Below, piece after piece: positions 55,205 through 64,000 of a stretch of 64,000 nt of DNA. Source of the stretch: an uncultured Winogradskyella sp. (lineage in GTDB: Bacteria > Bacteroidota > Bacteroidia > Flavobacteriales > Flavobacteriaceae); contig NZ_CANMCZ010000006.1 in assembly GCF_947496485.1 (NCBI RefSeq), positions 142,870 to 206,869 of the forward strand, written 5' to 3'. A program made the translations under genes and the position numbers. The notes beneath the pieces were generated by a model. That model had not been told where the DNA came from, ran no database searches, and saw only the letters and a list, made by a program, of their open reading frames with translations. The number at the start of each line of letters is the position of its first letter. Positions within the stretch are counted from its first letter, which is position 1.

Positions 55205-55597
55205 TTAATTTGGCTTCACTGCTAATATCACCTTGAATTTGTTTCGATTTGCAATATCCATAACCTTCACTACATTTTCAACAGGCACAGATTTTTCAGC
55301 CCTTAAAACAATTGTTGGTGTTTCTTGTGTTGCCATAATAGATATTAACTGACTTTCTAAAACACTTTCGCCTACACGTTTCTGATCGATATAATAGGTC
55401 AAATCTTTTTTAATACTAACAGCAGTAGATTTTTTATTCTCCGTCTTTCCACTAGCGGTAGGCAAAATAATATCAATGGCATTAGTTGTCACTAAAGTTG
55501 AAGCAATCATAAAAAAGATTAATAACAAGAATACAATATCGGTCATTGAAGCCATATTGAACTCTGGTGTTACTTTATTTCTTCCTCTAATATTCAT
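55205..55597 (-). CDS. exbD: ExbD/TolR biopolymer transport protein
   Basis: 130 residues. N-terminal cytoplasmic basic stretch, one transmembrane helix (about 18-40) with the proton-path Asp in ASMTDIVFLLLIFFMI, then a periplasmic domain. Partner of ExbB in the proton-driven motor for TonB. The gene follows exbB by one base. Confidence 0.95.
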   Translation of the reverse strand: MNIRGRNKVTPEFNMASMTDIVFLLLIFFMIASTLVTTNAIDIILPTASGKTENKKSTAVSIKKDLTYYIDQKRVGESVLESQLISIMATQETPTIVLRAEKSVPVENVVKVMDIANRNKFKVILAVKPN

Positions 55598-55598
55598 A

Positions 55599-56294
55599 TT
55601 AGATAGGTTCGTTTAAGTGATCTAAAAATTCAACAGAATTAGCTTCCATTTGATGGACTACTTTATTTGTTCTCACGACTATATGGTTGTAAGCCACATA
55701 TGCAATAATACCAACAACCAATCCTCCAACTGTGGTCGTCATAGCTGTATATAAACCACTAGCAAGTACATCCATTTGTATAGTTCCGCCAGCATTAGCT
55801 AATTCAAAAATTGAAAGTATCATACCAACTACAGTACCTAAAAAACCAATCATAGGAGCTACACCAGAAATTGTTGCTAAAACACTTACATTTTTTTCTA
55901 AACCGTAAATTTCCAATCTCCCAGCATTTTCAATTGCTGTATTGATATCTTCAAGAGGCTTACCAATTCTAGTAATTCCTTTTGCTATTAAACGAGATAC
56001 TGGGGAATTTTGTTGAGCACAAAGCATTTGAGCAGAATCAATTTTACCATTACTCACGTGATCCTTAATTTGATTCATAAAATTTGAATCGACTTTAGAA
56101 GCTGCTTTAATGGCAAAAATACGTTCAAAATAAATGTATGTTGCCATAATTAAGAGTAGAAATAGAATTAGAATAATAACCATTCCTGCAGTTCCACCGC
56201 TTGTGATTAATTCTATAATGGAAAGCGTTTTTTCAACTGATTCTCCTTCAGTTAATACTTCTGCACCATCTTGAATAGTACTGGATAATATCAT
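55599..56294 (-). CDS. exbB: ExbB/TolQ/MotA proton channel protein
   Basis: 231 residues, three transmembrane segments (about 35-57, 140-163, 188-210). The family block GLEKNVSVLATISGVAPMIGFLGTVVGMILSIF and the third helix ALYTAMTTTVGGLVVGIIAY with channel Thr residues are clear. First gene of the exbB-exbD-tonB-folC operon, 62 bp after nhaD, so read-through from nhaD is possible. Confidence 0.95.
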   Translation of the reverse strand: MILSSTIQDGAEVLTEGESVEKTLSIIELITSGGTAGMVIILILFLLLIMATYIYFERIFAIKAASKVDSNFMNQIKDHVSNGKIDSAQMLCAQQNSPVSRLIAKGITRIGKPLEDINTAIENAGRLEIYGLEKNVSVLATISGVAPMIGFLGTVVGMILSIFELANAGGTIQMDVLASGLYTAMTTTVGGLVVGIIAYVAYNHIVVRTNKVVHQMEANSVEFLDHLNEPI

Positions 56295-56356
56295 ACTATA
56301 GTTTTTAAAATTTTAAATTCTTGTTGTTATAACGTTAAGTTTATCTGTAAAGTATA

Positions 56357-57748
56357 TTAGAAAATACTTCTTGTAACCATAAATGCAGCTGCACCAGCTA
56401 AAAAGCCAACTAAAGCCAACCATGATATCTTTTTTAAATACCAGAAAAAGTCAATTTTTTCCATTCCCATAGCAACAACTCCTGCTGCAGAACCGATAAT
56501 TAGCATACTTCCTCCTGTACCAGCTGAATACGCAATAAAATGCCAAAGTTCATTATCTAATGGCTCAGAGAACATTCCCAAACTAGCAGCTACTAAAGGC
56601 ACATTATCAATTACAGCAGAACCCACTCCTAGTAATAGTACCACTAAATCTGATACCCCTTCACCATGTAATTCAGTACCTAACATTGGCATGCTTTCTT
56701 GCAATGATCCTGCGAAGCCGAACAGTATACCTAATGATTCCAAAGCAGCCACTGCCATTAAAATTCCTAAGAAGAATAATATACTTGGTAACTCTATTTT
56801 TGATAAAGAATAATGTACAGGACTATGACTAGCATGTTCAGCATGCTCATCTGAAACTACTTGTGTAATTGCAAACTTGGAATTACTGTAAATTTCAGCA
56901 AATATTGCAACTACGCCTAACGAAAGCATCATACCAACATAAGGTGGTAAATGGGTTATCACTTTAAATACTGGAACAAAAACAATTGCACCCAAGCCTA
57001 AAAACAACATTGTAGAGCTAAACTTATTCTTAGGTTTACCATCTGAATCTTGTAACTCTAAAGTTCCTTTAAAGGGTGTTAATAGTGAAGCAATAAATGT
57101 TGGTACGACCATACATAGCAATGATGGAATAAATAGGTAAATAAATAATTTCCCAGTCGAAACTTTATCGCCTATCCACAACATTGTAGTCGTTACATCA
57201 CCAATTGGTGACCATGCTCCACCTGCATTTGCGGCTATAATTATGAGACCAGCATACCAAATTCTAATACTCCTATCTTTTACAATTTTTTGAAGTATTG
57301 ATATTAATACTATTGTTGCTGTAAGGTTATCAATAATCGCAGAAAGTATAAATGCTAAGATTGCAAACATCCATAACAACTTCTTTCTACTATTAAAATT
57401 CACAGCATTTTTGATAGTCGAAAATCCGTCAAAATAATCTATGATTTCTACAATAGTCATTGCACCTAATAAGAATACTAATATTTCTGCCGTTTTACCA
57501 AGATGATGTAATAAGGTTTCTTCCATTAAGTGCATTTTTTCTTCGTGCGGAAGTAAACCAAAATTGTCCATTAAATTGTGCTTAGCCGAATCGAACCATT
57601 GCGTAAAATCATCAATCCCCAAAGAAATTAAAGCCCAACTTATTGCCATCATTACTAGTGCTGGTATAAGCTTATCGATTTTGATATTATGTTCTAAAGT
57701 AATAGCTAAATAGCCAAAAACAAAAACAAGAATTATTACTGTTTCCAT
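56357..57748 (-). CDS. nhaD: NhaD-family Na+/H+ antiporter
   Basis: 463 residues, around 11-12 membrane helices. Family signatures: SAIIDNLTATIVLISIL and IDNVPLVAASLGM (paired Asn/Asp helix breaks), AANAGGAWSPIGDVTTTMLWI, GTGGSMLIIGSAAG. Extrudes Na+ (and Li+) in exchange for protons, in agreement with a marine or saline habitat. Starts 12 bp after the amino-acid dehydrogenase gene, probably one transcript. Confidence 0.95.
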   Translation of the reverse strand: METVIILVFVFGYLAITLEHNIKIDKLIPALVMMAISWALISLGIDDFTQWFDSAKHNLMDNFGLLPHEEKMHLMEETLLHHLGKTAEILVFLLGAMTIVEIIDYFDGFSTIKNAVNFNSRKKLLWMFAILAFILSAIIDNLTATIVLISILQKIVKDRSIRIWYAGLIIIAANAGGAWSPIGDVTTTMLWIGDKVSTGKLFIYLFIPSLLCMVVPTFIASLLTPFKGTLELQDSDGKPKNKFSSTMLFLGLGAIVFVPVFKVITHLPPYVGMMLSLGVVAIFAEIYSNSKFAITQVVSDEHAEHASHSPVHYSLSKIELPSILFFLGILMAVAALESLGILFGFAGSLQESMPMLGTELHGEGVSDLVVLLLGVGSAVIDNVPLVAASLGMFSEPLDNELWHFIAYSAGTGGSMLIIGSAAGVVAMGMEKIDFFWYLKKISWLALVGFLAGAAAFMVTRSIF

Positions 57749-57760
57749 ATTATGAAATAT

Positions 57761-58990
57761 TTATATTAATTGTCTTAGTGCAATTTCGAAAGCTGTTTCG
57801 CTTACACCAATTTTTGTTGGATTAATTTTATGCACCTCTTTTAAGGCTTTTCTAATCACTTTAGAGGTGTCTTTAAAAATAGCCTCATCTGTCATTTGCA
57901 CTTTACGCTCCATAAAATACGCAAAAACTCTCGCCATTCCACAATTTGAAATAAAATCTGGTATTAAACTTACTTTTTGATCTGTATGTTCCATTATCGG
58001 TCCAAAAAATATTTCTTTGTCTGCAAATGGCACATTAGCACCACAAGTTATAACTTCTAAACCAGTACTAATCATTTGATCGATTTGATTTTGTGTTATT
58101 AACCGAGAAGCTGCGCAAGGAGCAAAAACTTCAGTCTGTAATGACCATATTCTCTCATTTATTTCTTTAAATGGGATTAAATCAGTAGAATGCAATGTGT
58201 TTCCATTTTTTGCAAGATAAAGGATTGTTATTTCTTTAAATGAAAAACCTTCAGCATTTATCAAGCCGCCAGCTTTATCAATAATACCAACAATTTTAGC
58301 GCCCATTTGGGCAAAATAAAATGCAGCCGCAGCGCCAACATTACCAAAACCTTGTACCACAACCCGTTTTCCTTTTATAGAGTCATCATTAATATCGTAA
58401 AAATGTTTTGCAGCAACAGCAACACCGTATCCAGTAATCATATCTGCAATAGTATATTTTCTGATAACATCTGGTGAATACCTAGTGTTTTCAATGACTT
58501 TGATTACGCCCTGTCTCAACTGACCAATTCTATTGATTTTATCTGCTTGAGTAGGCTTAAAATGCCCTTCAAAAACACCTTCTTGAGGGTGCCATACACC
58601 ACTTTCTTCAGTAATAGGGATTACTTCGTGGATTTCATCAACATTCAAATCGCCTCCAGTACCATAATAGCTTTTTAATAGCGGAGAAACAGCGGCATAC
58701 CAGCGTTCAAGTACACCTTTTTTTCTGGGGTCTTGTGGATCGAAATTAATACCTGATTTAGCTCCTCCTATTGCTGGACCTGAGACTGTGAATTTTACTT
58801 CCATTGTCTTAGCGAGAGATAAAACTTCATTTCTGTCTAATCCTTTTCGCATACGTGTGCCTCCACCTGCTGCACCTCCTCTTAGGGAATTAATTACAGC
58901 CCAACCTTCTGCTTCAGTTTCTGGGTCATTCCAATGAAATACGATTTCTGGAGTTTTATTTTCGTACTTCTGAAGTAAATCTTTTATCAA
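57761..58990 (-). CDS. Glu/Leu/Phe/Val dehydrogenase (TTG start)
   Basis: 409 residues. Catalytic region PAIGGAKSGINFDP (Lys in GGAKSG), NAD-binding fold with VVQGFGNVGAAAAFYFAQMGAKIVGI, and NVPFADKE near the nucleotide site. Substrate specificity, glutamate versus leucine/valine/phenylalanine, is not clear; length and the C-terminal part favour the leucine/phenylalanine-type subgroup found in Bacteroidota. TTG is the start: no ATG precedes the conserved N-terminus and a perfect -7 box lies 25 bp upstream. Confidence 0.92.
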   Translation of the reverse strand: MIKDLLQKYENKTPEIVFHWNDPETEAEGWAVINSLRGGAAGGGTRMRKGLDRNEVLSLAKTMEVKFTVSGPAIGGAKSGINFDPQDPRKKGVLERWYAAVSPLLKSYYGTGGDLNVDEIHEVIPITEESGVWHPQEGVFEGHFKPTQADKINRIGQLRQGVIKVIENTRYSPDVIRKYTIADMITGYGVAVAAKHFYDINDDSIKGKRVVVQGFGNVGAAAAFYFAQMGAKIVGIIDKAGGLINAEGFSFKEITILYLAKNGNTLHSTDLIPFKEINERIWSLQTEVFAPCAASRLITQNQIDQMISTGLEVITCGANVPFADKEIFFGPIMEHTDQKVSLIPDFISNCGMARVFAYFMERKVQMTDEAIFKDTSKVIRKALKEVHKINPTKIGVSETAFEIALRQLI

Positions 58991-59014
58991 TGGTTATTGT
59001 TTAGTTAGTTATAA

Positions 59015-59022
59015 CAAATATA
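59015..59022 (-). promoter_or_regulatory. -7 box of the amino-acid dehydrogenase promoter
   Basis: Minus-strand TATATTTG, a perfect TAnnTTTG match that fixes the TTG start as plausible (25-bp gap). No TTG at the -33 position. Confidence 0.45.
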
Positions 59023-59060
59023 AAAAACTCTAAAGGCTAAATGAGAATTAAATATTAATT

Positions 59061-60128
59061 TTAAGTATTGGGAAACAAAATTTTCCCAGAAGAATGATTC
59101 TTTGTTGCACCAGTTACACTTTTTAGACAATTTACTTCATTTCGTTGTCTTAAAACTCCGAGCAAACCAAAAATTAATGCTTCTTTAAATTCCACGATAT
59201 CTTTTTTTGGAATTACAATTTCAGATTTTAAAAGATTTTTTATTCTACTTACTAGAAACTCATTGTAAACACCACCTCCAGTTACCAACAAATTGCTCCC
59301 TTCTCGATTTATAATTTTTGAAATTTGAATGGCTACATGCTCTACAAAAGTTCTAAGAATATCTTCAATCTTAAGGTCAAAAGACCCAATTAAAGGGAAA
59401 ATATTTATTTCAACCCATTCTAATCCCAGTGATTTTGGTGGTTTTTCAACATAAAAAGCAAGCACATTTAACTGTGCTAATAATTCTTGATGAATTTTTC
59501 CTTTTGAAGCGAGTTGCCCTTTATCATCAAATTCTAGATTTAATTTTGAAACATAGTGATTCAAAACGATGTTCACAGGGCAAATATCAAACGCAATTCT
59601 TTTGGCCTTTTCTTCAAAAGAAATATTAGCGAAACCGCCTAAATTCAGACAATAATCATAATTATAAAACAACAACCGATCACCAATAGGTACTAATGGA
59701 GCACCTTGACCACCCAACTTAACATCTTGCACTCTAAAATCACAAACTACTTTATGGTTTACTAAATCTGATAAAATTTGTTGATTCCCTATTTGAAGCG
59801 TTAAGCCATTTTCTGGTTGATGCAAAGCAGTATGTCCATGAGAAGCAATAAAATCTATTACATTTATATTATTTGCTTTTATAAAAATCGAAATTACCGT
59901 TGATAAATATTCAGAATATGACTTATCAATTTCCTTCAATTCCTCTAAAGACCTATTTACTAATTGACTTAGAATTAACTTCCAATCCTTAGAGTATTTT
60001 ATAGTTTCAGAATGATGAATTTCAAAATCCCAACTGCTATTAAACTTGTAGGTCGCATATATGATGTCGATGCCATCTAAAGATGTTCCAGACATTATTG
60101 CTATTACTTTATAATCAAATTTTATCAT
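59061..60128 (-). CDS. anmK: Anhydro-N-acetylmuramic acid kinase
   Basis: 355 residues. ATP phosphate-binding AIMSGTSLDGIDI near the N-terminus, GHTALHQP, FANISFEEK-type GGFANIS, and VTGGGVYNEFL near the C-terminus. It phosphorylates and opens 1,6-anhydroMurNAc from peptidoglycan recycling to MurNAc-6-phosphate. A start 36 bp upstream would add MVFSISNIIFTN and reach into the opposite promoter; the ATG at MIKFDYKVIAIMSG is preferred. Stands alone, divergent from the acyl-CoA dehydrogenase gene. Confidence 0.95.
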   Translation of the reverse strand: MIKFDYKVIAIMSGTSLDGIDIIYATYKFNSSWDFEIHHSETIKYSKDWKLILSQLVNRSLEELKEIDKSYSEYLSTVISIFIKANNINVIDFIASHGHTALHQPENGLTLQIGNQQILSDLVNHKVVCDFRVQDVKLGGQGAPLVPIGDRLLFYNYDYCLNLGGFANISFEEKAKRIAFDICPVNIVLNHYVSKLNLEFDDKGQLASKGKIHQELLAQLNVLAFYVEKPPKSLGLEWVEINIFPLIGSFDLKIEDILRTFVEHVAIQISKIINREGSNLLVTGGGVYNEFLVSRIKNLLKSEIVIPKKDIVEFKEALIFGLLGVLRQRNEVNCLKSVTGATKNHSSGKILFPNT

Positions 60129-60151
60129 ATTAGTAAAAATAATATTACTTA

Positions 60152-60182
60152 TTGAAAATACCACAAGAAACAGTTATCTTTG
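60152..60182 (+). promoter_or_regulatory. Promoter of the acyl-CoA dehydrogenase gene
   Basis: TTG, 20 bp, TATCTTTG: both halves of the Bacteroidota consensus, 38 bp before the ATG. Confidence 0.6.
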
Positions 60183-60220
60183 CATGAATTTTTTATCAAA
60201 TCAATAATTACAATATTTTT

Positions 60221-61363
60221 ATGGACTTTAGCTTAACAGAAGAGCATTTGATGATTCGCGATGCAGCTCGCGATTTTGCACAAACTGAATTACTTCCTGG
60301 TGTCATAGAACGTGATAATTCACAAACATTTCCTGACGAACTAGTAAGAAAGATGGGGGAATTAGGATTTATGGGGATAATGGTAGACCCAAAATATGGC
60401 GGAAGCGGTATGGATGCTATTTCTTATGTGTTAATTATGGAAGAACTATCTAAAATTGATGCCTCTGCTTCAGTTATGGTTTCTGTAAATAATTCATTGG
60501 TTTGCTATGGACTCGAAGCTTATGGCACAGAAGAACAAAAACAGAAATATTTAACCAAGCTTGCAACAGGTGAACAAATTGGCGCGTTCTGTTTGAGTGA
60601 GCCAGAAGCCGGTAGTGATGCAACTTCACAGAGAACTACTGCCATTGATAAGGGTGATCATTATATTATTAATGGCACAAAAAACTGGATTACTAATGGT
60701 GGCAGATCTGATGTGTATTTGGTAATTGCTCAAACTGATAAACACAAAGGTTCACATGGAATCAATGCCTTTATTATTGAAAAAGGTATGCCTGGTTTTG
60801 ATATAGGTCCAAAGGAGGACAAATTAGGTATAAGAGGTAGTGATACACATACACTTCAGTTTAATGATGTAAAAGTTCCAAAGGAAAATAGAATTGGCGA
60901 AGATGGATTTGGGTTTAGATTTGCTATGAAAACTCTTTCTGGTGGGCGTATTGGAATAGCTGCTCAAGCTCTAGGAATAGCAGCAGGAGCGTATGAATTG
61001 TCATTAAAATATTCTAAAGAACGTAAAGCTTTTGGTACTGAAATTTGTAATCACCAAGCCATCGCTTTTAAATTAGCAGACATGTACACCGAAATTGAAG
61101 CTGCTAGAATGCTAGTAATGAAAGCTGCTTGGGACAAAGACCAAGGCAATAATTATGATATGAGTAGTGCAATGGCAAAACTATATGCAAGTAAAGTTGC
61201 AATGGAACATACGGTTGAAGCCGTACAGATTCATGGTGGAAACGGATTTGTAAAAGAATACCATGTTGAACGTTTAATGCGCGATGCAAAAATTACACAA
61301 ATTTATGAGGGTACTTCTGAAATTCAGAAAATTGTAATCTCTAGAGGTCTTATAAAAGGATAA
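60221..61363 (+). CDS. Acyl-CoA dehydrogenase (short-chain type)
   Basis: 380 residues, standard length. N-terminal helical domain, FAD-binding block FCLSEPEAGSDATSQRTTA and ITNGG, and the C-terminal catalytic base Glu363 in QIYEGTSEIQ, as in short-chain/butyryl-CoA dehydrogenases. Removes two hydrogens from acyl-CoA in fatty-acid or branched amino-acid breakdown; electron acceptor ETF. Monocistronic, with own promoter and terminator. Confidence 0.96.
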   Translation: MDFSLTEEHLMIRDAARDFAQTELLPGVIERDNSQTFPDELVRKMGELGFMGIMVDPKYGGSGMDAISYVLIMEELSKIDASASVMVSVNNSLVCYGLEAYGTEEQKQKYLTKLATGEQIGAFCLSEPEAGSDATSQRTTAIDKGDHYIINGTKNWITNGGRSDVYLVIAQTDKHKGSHGINAFIIEKGMPGFDIGPKEDKLGIRGSDTHTLQFNDVKVPKENRIGEDGFGFRFAMKTLSGGRIGIAAQALGIAAGAYELSLKYSKERKAFGTEICNHQAIAFKLADMYTEIEAARMLVMKAAWDKDQGNNYDMSSAMAKLYASKVAMEHTVEAVQIHGGNGFVKEYHVERLMRDAKITQIYEGTSEIQKIVISRGLIKG

Positions 61364-61385
61364 TTATTAAATAAAATATATTGAT

Positions 61386-61418
61386 AAGGCTTCTGAATTA
61401 TATTTTGAAGCCTTTTTT
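61386..61418 (+). terminator. Terminator after the acyl-CoA dehydrogenase gene
   Basis: AAGGCTTC / GAAGCCTT stem with a 13-nt loop and T-run. Lies between the two convergent genes. Confidence 0.8.
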
Positions 61419-63855
61419 AATTTTTTGAAAGTTCATTAAGAACTAGTCTCAATTCTCCATAAGAAAACTTATCATCTATCTGATGTTTTAAATCTGAAAG
61501 GTTTTCGAAAGTCTTAGTCGGAATAATTTTCTTTAACTCTGAATAGTTCCGATTAGACATCAAGTCTGTAATTTTGATTTCACCTGAAGAAATAAAACTA
61601 GCCAAGTGCCCAAATATTGTATTTGAATTTAATTCGCGTTCCAATGCGATTTGATCTATTGATTTTCCTGCTTTAAATAATTCTAAGGATACTTTCTTAG
61701 TATCACCTTTTTGTCGTTTTGGTTTTAATTCTTCAAAAACTGAAACATCATTAGAAATTTCAATATCATTTTCATCACAATAGCTTTTTATGACTTGTAA
61801 TATTTCAGTTCCGTACTTTTCTATACGTGTCTTACCCATACCATGAATTGCCTTTAATTCTTGTTTGGAAGTAGGTAAAATTTCACACATAGCATATAAT
61901 GATTTTTGGGTAAAAATCTGAAAGTGAACTAAATCCTCTTGCTTTGCGATTTGATTTCTTAATTCTCTTAGCAATTCAAAAAGTTCTATGTTTGTAGTTC
62001 CGTCAATTACAACTTTACGTTGCTTTTTTGGTTTATCTTTCGCTAAGAATACAGACTTAGCTCTTAATTCTAAAAACTTTTGTGCAATAAAACCGGTCTT
62101 TAGACCTTCAAAATATAATAACTTCGTTTCTAGTAATTCTTCTAAAATATCAAGTTGTTTATTTATATCCTTTTCTATGGATTTATTGTCTGTCGTAAAA
62201 GCTACAATTTTAAATGAAGCTTCTATAAATATTTTTGTTTGTTCAGTGAAATATGTTATAGCCTTAGTAAAGCGTTCTTGTGATAATGTATTTGACTCAG
62301 GGACATCAGAAGCGTCTCCTATTAACTTCAATTGATTTTTAAAAGAAGAGCTTACCTTTAGTAAATTTGTTACTGCGTCTTTAATAGTTATTATTGGCGT
62401 TTCCACTGCACCTTCAATGCTACCTCTATTTTTATAATAAATATCTAAAATTCTATTAGATGGATACAAAAACTTGTAAAAATTAAAAATTTCAGATATT
62501 AAATCTAATTGAAAGATTCTCTTGGATTGTTGCAAAATTTCAACATCTGGTTGATTAACTTCAGAATCTTTATTAAATGAAATTACATTGCTATCGCTAA
62601 TAATTTGACTTGGTGTAATTTTACTTTTTAAAACTAAACCTTCTAATGATTTACAGCGACTGAGTGCTACATAAGTTTGTCCATGCGCGAAAGCAGCTTC
62701 AGAATCAATTATAGCTTTTTCAAAAGTTAAGCCTTGGCTTTTATGTATAGTAATTGACCATGCTAAACGTAAAGGCATTTGTTTGTAACTTCCGATTCTA
62801 TCTTCAGAAATGTCTTTGGTTTCAGAATCTACAGTATATTTTATATTTTCCCATAGTTCTGGTTTTGTAATAATATTAAAATCATCATCTGGACAATTTA
62901 CTACAACTTCATCTTCATCTAATAATATAACCTTACCTATTTTACCATTGAAATAACGTTTTTCAGGAGAGCTATCATTCTTGATGAACATTACCTGCGC
63001 TCCAACTTTTAACTTTAACTCTTCTCTATTTGGAAAAGAGTGCTCTGGAAATTTCCCCTCTACAACCGCATTATACGTTCTAGATTTGCCTTTAAGCTTT
63101 TCAATTTCATATTCGTTAGTTTGGTTTGCTTTATGATTATGGGTTGTTAATGAAATATAACCCTCATTTTCACTAGGAACAAAGTTAGGTTGATAACGTT
63201 TATTCAATTCATCAGCAGAAGTCAGACTCAATTCATTATTCCTAATTTCATTAAGAATGTCTATAAACAAAGGGTTATCTTGTCTATAAATGTGTTTCAA
63301 CTCTATAGTGAGTGCATTACATTGTTGATAAGCTAGACTACTAAAAAAAAATGCATTTTTATAAAATTCACTTAACAATTGCCATTCATGTTCTTTAATT
63401 ACTGGCGATAATTGCTGTAAATCACCAATCATTAATAATTGTACACCGCCAAAAATTTGATTTCTTTCTTTAAAGCGCCTTAAGGTTTTATCAATACCAT
63501 CTAACAAATCAGCTCTCACCATACTAATCTCATCAATAACTAATAAGTCTAAAGATTTAATAATATTAATCTTAGTCTTGCTGAACTTTCTGTTAAAACC
63601 AGTAGACGAATTTAAATCTGTATCAGGTAAAATAGGTCCGAAAGGCATCTGAAAAAAAGAATGAATAGTTACCCCTTTAGCATTTATAGCGGCAACACCT
63701 GTTGGTGCAACAACTATCATTCGCTTTTGTGATTGCATTTTTAATTTATGTAAAAAGGTAGTCTTTCCTGTACCAGCTTTACCTGTTAAGAATACATTTC
63801 TATTAGTATTATTAACAAAATCCCAAGCTAGACGAAGTTCTTTATTTTCTTTCAT
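61417..63855 (-). CDS. Pif1/RecD-like DNA helicase with HRDC and helix-turn-helix domains
   Basis: 812 residues. SF1 helicase core: Walker A FLTGKAGTGKTTFLHKL (about 22-30), Walker B LVIDEISMV, GDLQQLSPVI, and late SWSITIHKSQGLTFEKAIIDSE plus AFAHGQTYVALSRC (about 380-405). C-terminal half: HRDC-like domain (about 625-690, IFTQKSLYAMCEILPTSKQELKAIHG) and a helicase-associated winged HTH (about 715-760, IDQIALERELNSNTIFGHLASF). Such proteins occur widely in Bacteroidota; DNA repair or replication-fork role is expected by similarity. Confidence 0.93.
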   Translation of the reverse strand: MKENKELRLAWDFVNNTNRNVFLTGKAGTGKTTFLHKLKMQSQKRMIVVAPTGVAAINAKGVTIHSFFQMPFGPILPDTDLNSSTGFNRKFSKTKINIIKSLDLLVIDEISMVRADLLDGIDKTLRRFKERNQIFGGVQLLMIGDLQQLSPVIKEHEWQLLSEFYKNAFFFSSLAYQQCNALTIELKHIYRQDNPLFIDILNEIRNNELSLTSADELNKRYQPNFVPSENEGYISLTTHNHKANQTNEYEIEKLKGKSRTYNAVVEGKFPEHSFPNREELKLKVGAQVMFIKNDSSPEKRYFNGKIGKVILLDEDEVVVNCPDDDFNIITKPELWENIKYTVDSETKDISEDRIGSYKQMPLRLAWSITIHKSQGLTFEKAIIDSEAAFAHGQTYVALSRCKSLEGLVLKSKITPSQIISDSNVISFNKDSEVNQPDVEILQQSKRIFQLDLISEIFNFYKFLYPSNRILDIYYKNRGSIEGAVETPIITIKDAVTNLLKVSSSFKNQLKLIGDASDVPESNTLSQERFTKAITYFTEQTKIFIEASFKIVAFTTDNKSIEKDINKQLDILEELLETKLLYFEGLKTGFIAQKFLELRAKSVFLAKDKPKKQRKVVIDGTTNIELFELLRELRNQIAKQEDLVHFQIFTQKSLYAMCEILPTSKQELKAIHGMGKTRIEKYGTEILQVIKSYCDENDIEISNDVSVFEELKPKRQKGDTKKVSLELFKAGKSIDQIALERELNSNTIFGHLASFISSGEIKITDLMSNRNYSELKKIIPTKTFENLSDLKHQIDDKFSYGELRLVLNELSKN

Positions 63856-63927
63856 GCTACTTATTCAGCTAAAGATTGAAGATAATAAATATGAAACTTT
63901 TAAATTGAAGTAAACATGATTAAAAAC

Positions 63928-63960
63928 AAAAAATCCCAACTACAATAAGTAATTGGGATT
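63928..63960 (-). terminator. Terminator of the rRNA operon
   Basis: Minus strand: AATCCCAA / TTGGGATT stem, 13-nt loop, T-run; 7 bp beyond the 5S rRNA end. Confidence 0.85.
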
Positions 63961-63967
63961 CAAAAAA

Positions 63968-64000
63968 GGCGGCGACCTACTCTTCCACAGTAAGCAGTAC
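63968..64000 (-). rRNA. rrf: 5S rRNA, 3' end only
   Basis: Minus strand ends GAAGAGTAGGTCGCCGCC, the conserved 3' terminus of Bacteroidota 5S rRNA. The remaining 80 or so nucleotides, and presumably 23S and 16S, lie beyond the right edge. Confidence 0.9.

Overview
The window is chromosomal DNA from a member of the Bacteroidota, very probably a marine or aquatic Flavobacteriaceae. The support is direct: AT-rich sequence, promoters of the Bacteroidota type (TTG, about 19 bp, TAnnTTTG), type IX secretion (T9SS) genes porU, porV and gldJ in the arrangement known from Flavobacterium, three proteins with T9SS type A C-terminal sorting domains, STN/carboxypeptidase-like TonB-dependent receptors, a PafA-type phosphatase and an NhaD Na+/H+ antiporter. 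No CRISPR array, prophage or insertion sequence was seen.

Layout. 1-6264: a DUF4249 lipoprotein (cut by the left edge), its TonB-dependent receptor and a secreted partner on the minus strand; divergent from them a small ECF sigma factor with a zinc-type anti-sigma candidate; then a UbiA-like membrane protein. 6385-11896: glycine decarboxylase gcvP, then a ketoacyl-ACP synthase III-like enzyme, a methyltransferase and a family 2 glycosyltransferase. 11910-22161: the most interesting accessory block, with an ECF sigma factor and a membrane TPR protein (candidate anti-sigma) facing a lipoprotein, a membrane-anchored TPR-CHAT (caspase-like) protease and two T9SS-secreted proteins, one an M36 metallopeptidase. 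Two of these genes share a 26-bp upstream motif.

22225-38312: PafA phosphatase, MlaE/MlaF lipid ABC transporter, an sprT-like/manC/DUF389 operon, a VWA lipoprotein divergent from two small unknown genes around a palindromic operator-like site, a very large FG-GAP/ASPIC/vanadium-haloperoxidase-like secreted fusion protein, and an M28 peptidase/SDR/HAD operon. 38498-44226: an outer-membrane beta-barrel protein, the E2 and E1-alpha subunits of pyruvate dehydrogenase, and cytidine deaminase.

44304-52827: porV and porU (minus) and gldJ and murF (plus) around a 324-bp divergent promoter region; this is the T9SS and gliding core that would export the secreted proteins encoded elsewhere in the window. 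52836-53028: two tRNA-Val isoacceptor genes. 53091-60128: folC, tonB, exbD, exbB, nhaD, an amino-acid dehydrogenase and anmK. 60221-63855: acyl-CoA dehydrogenase and a Pif1/RecD-like helicase with HRDC. The right edge cuts a 5S rRNA gene, the 3' end of an rRNA operon entering from the right on the minus strand.

The best candidate for an undescribed system is the sigma/TPR-anchor/TPR-CHAT block. Predicted topology puts the CHAT protease domain and the TPR domain of the putative anti-sigma on the same (periplasmic) face of the inner membrane, which suggests protease-gated release of a sigma factor. That is inference from sequence and synteny only.
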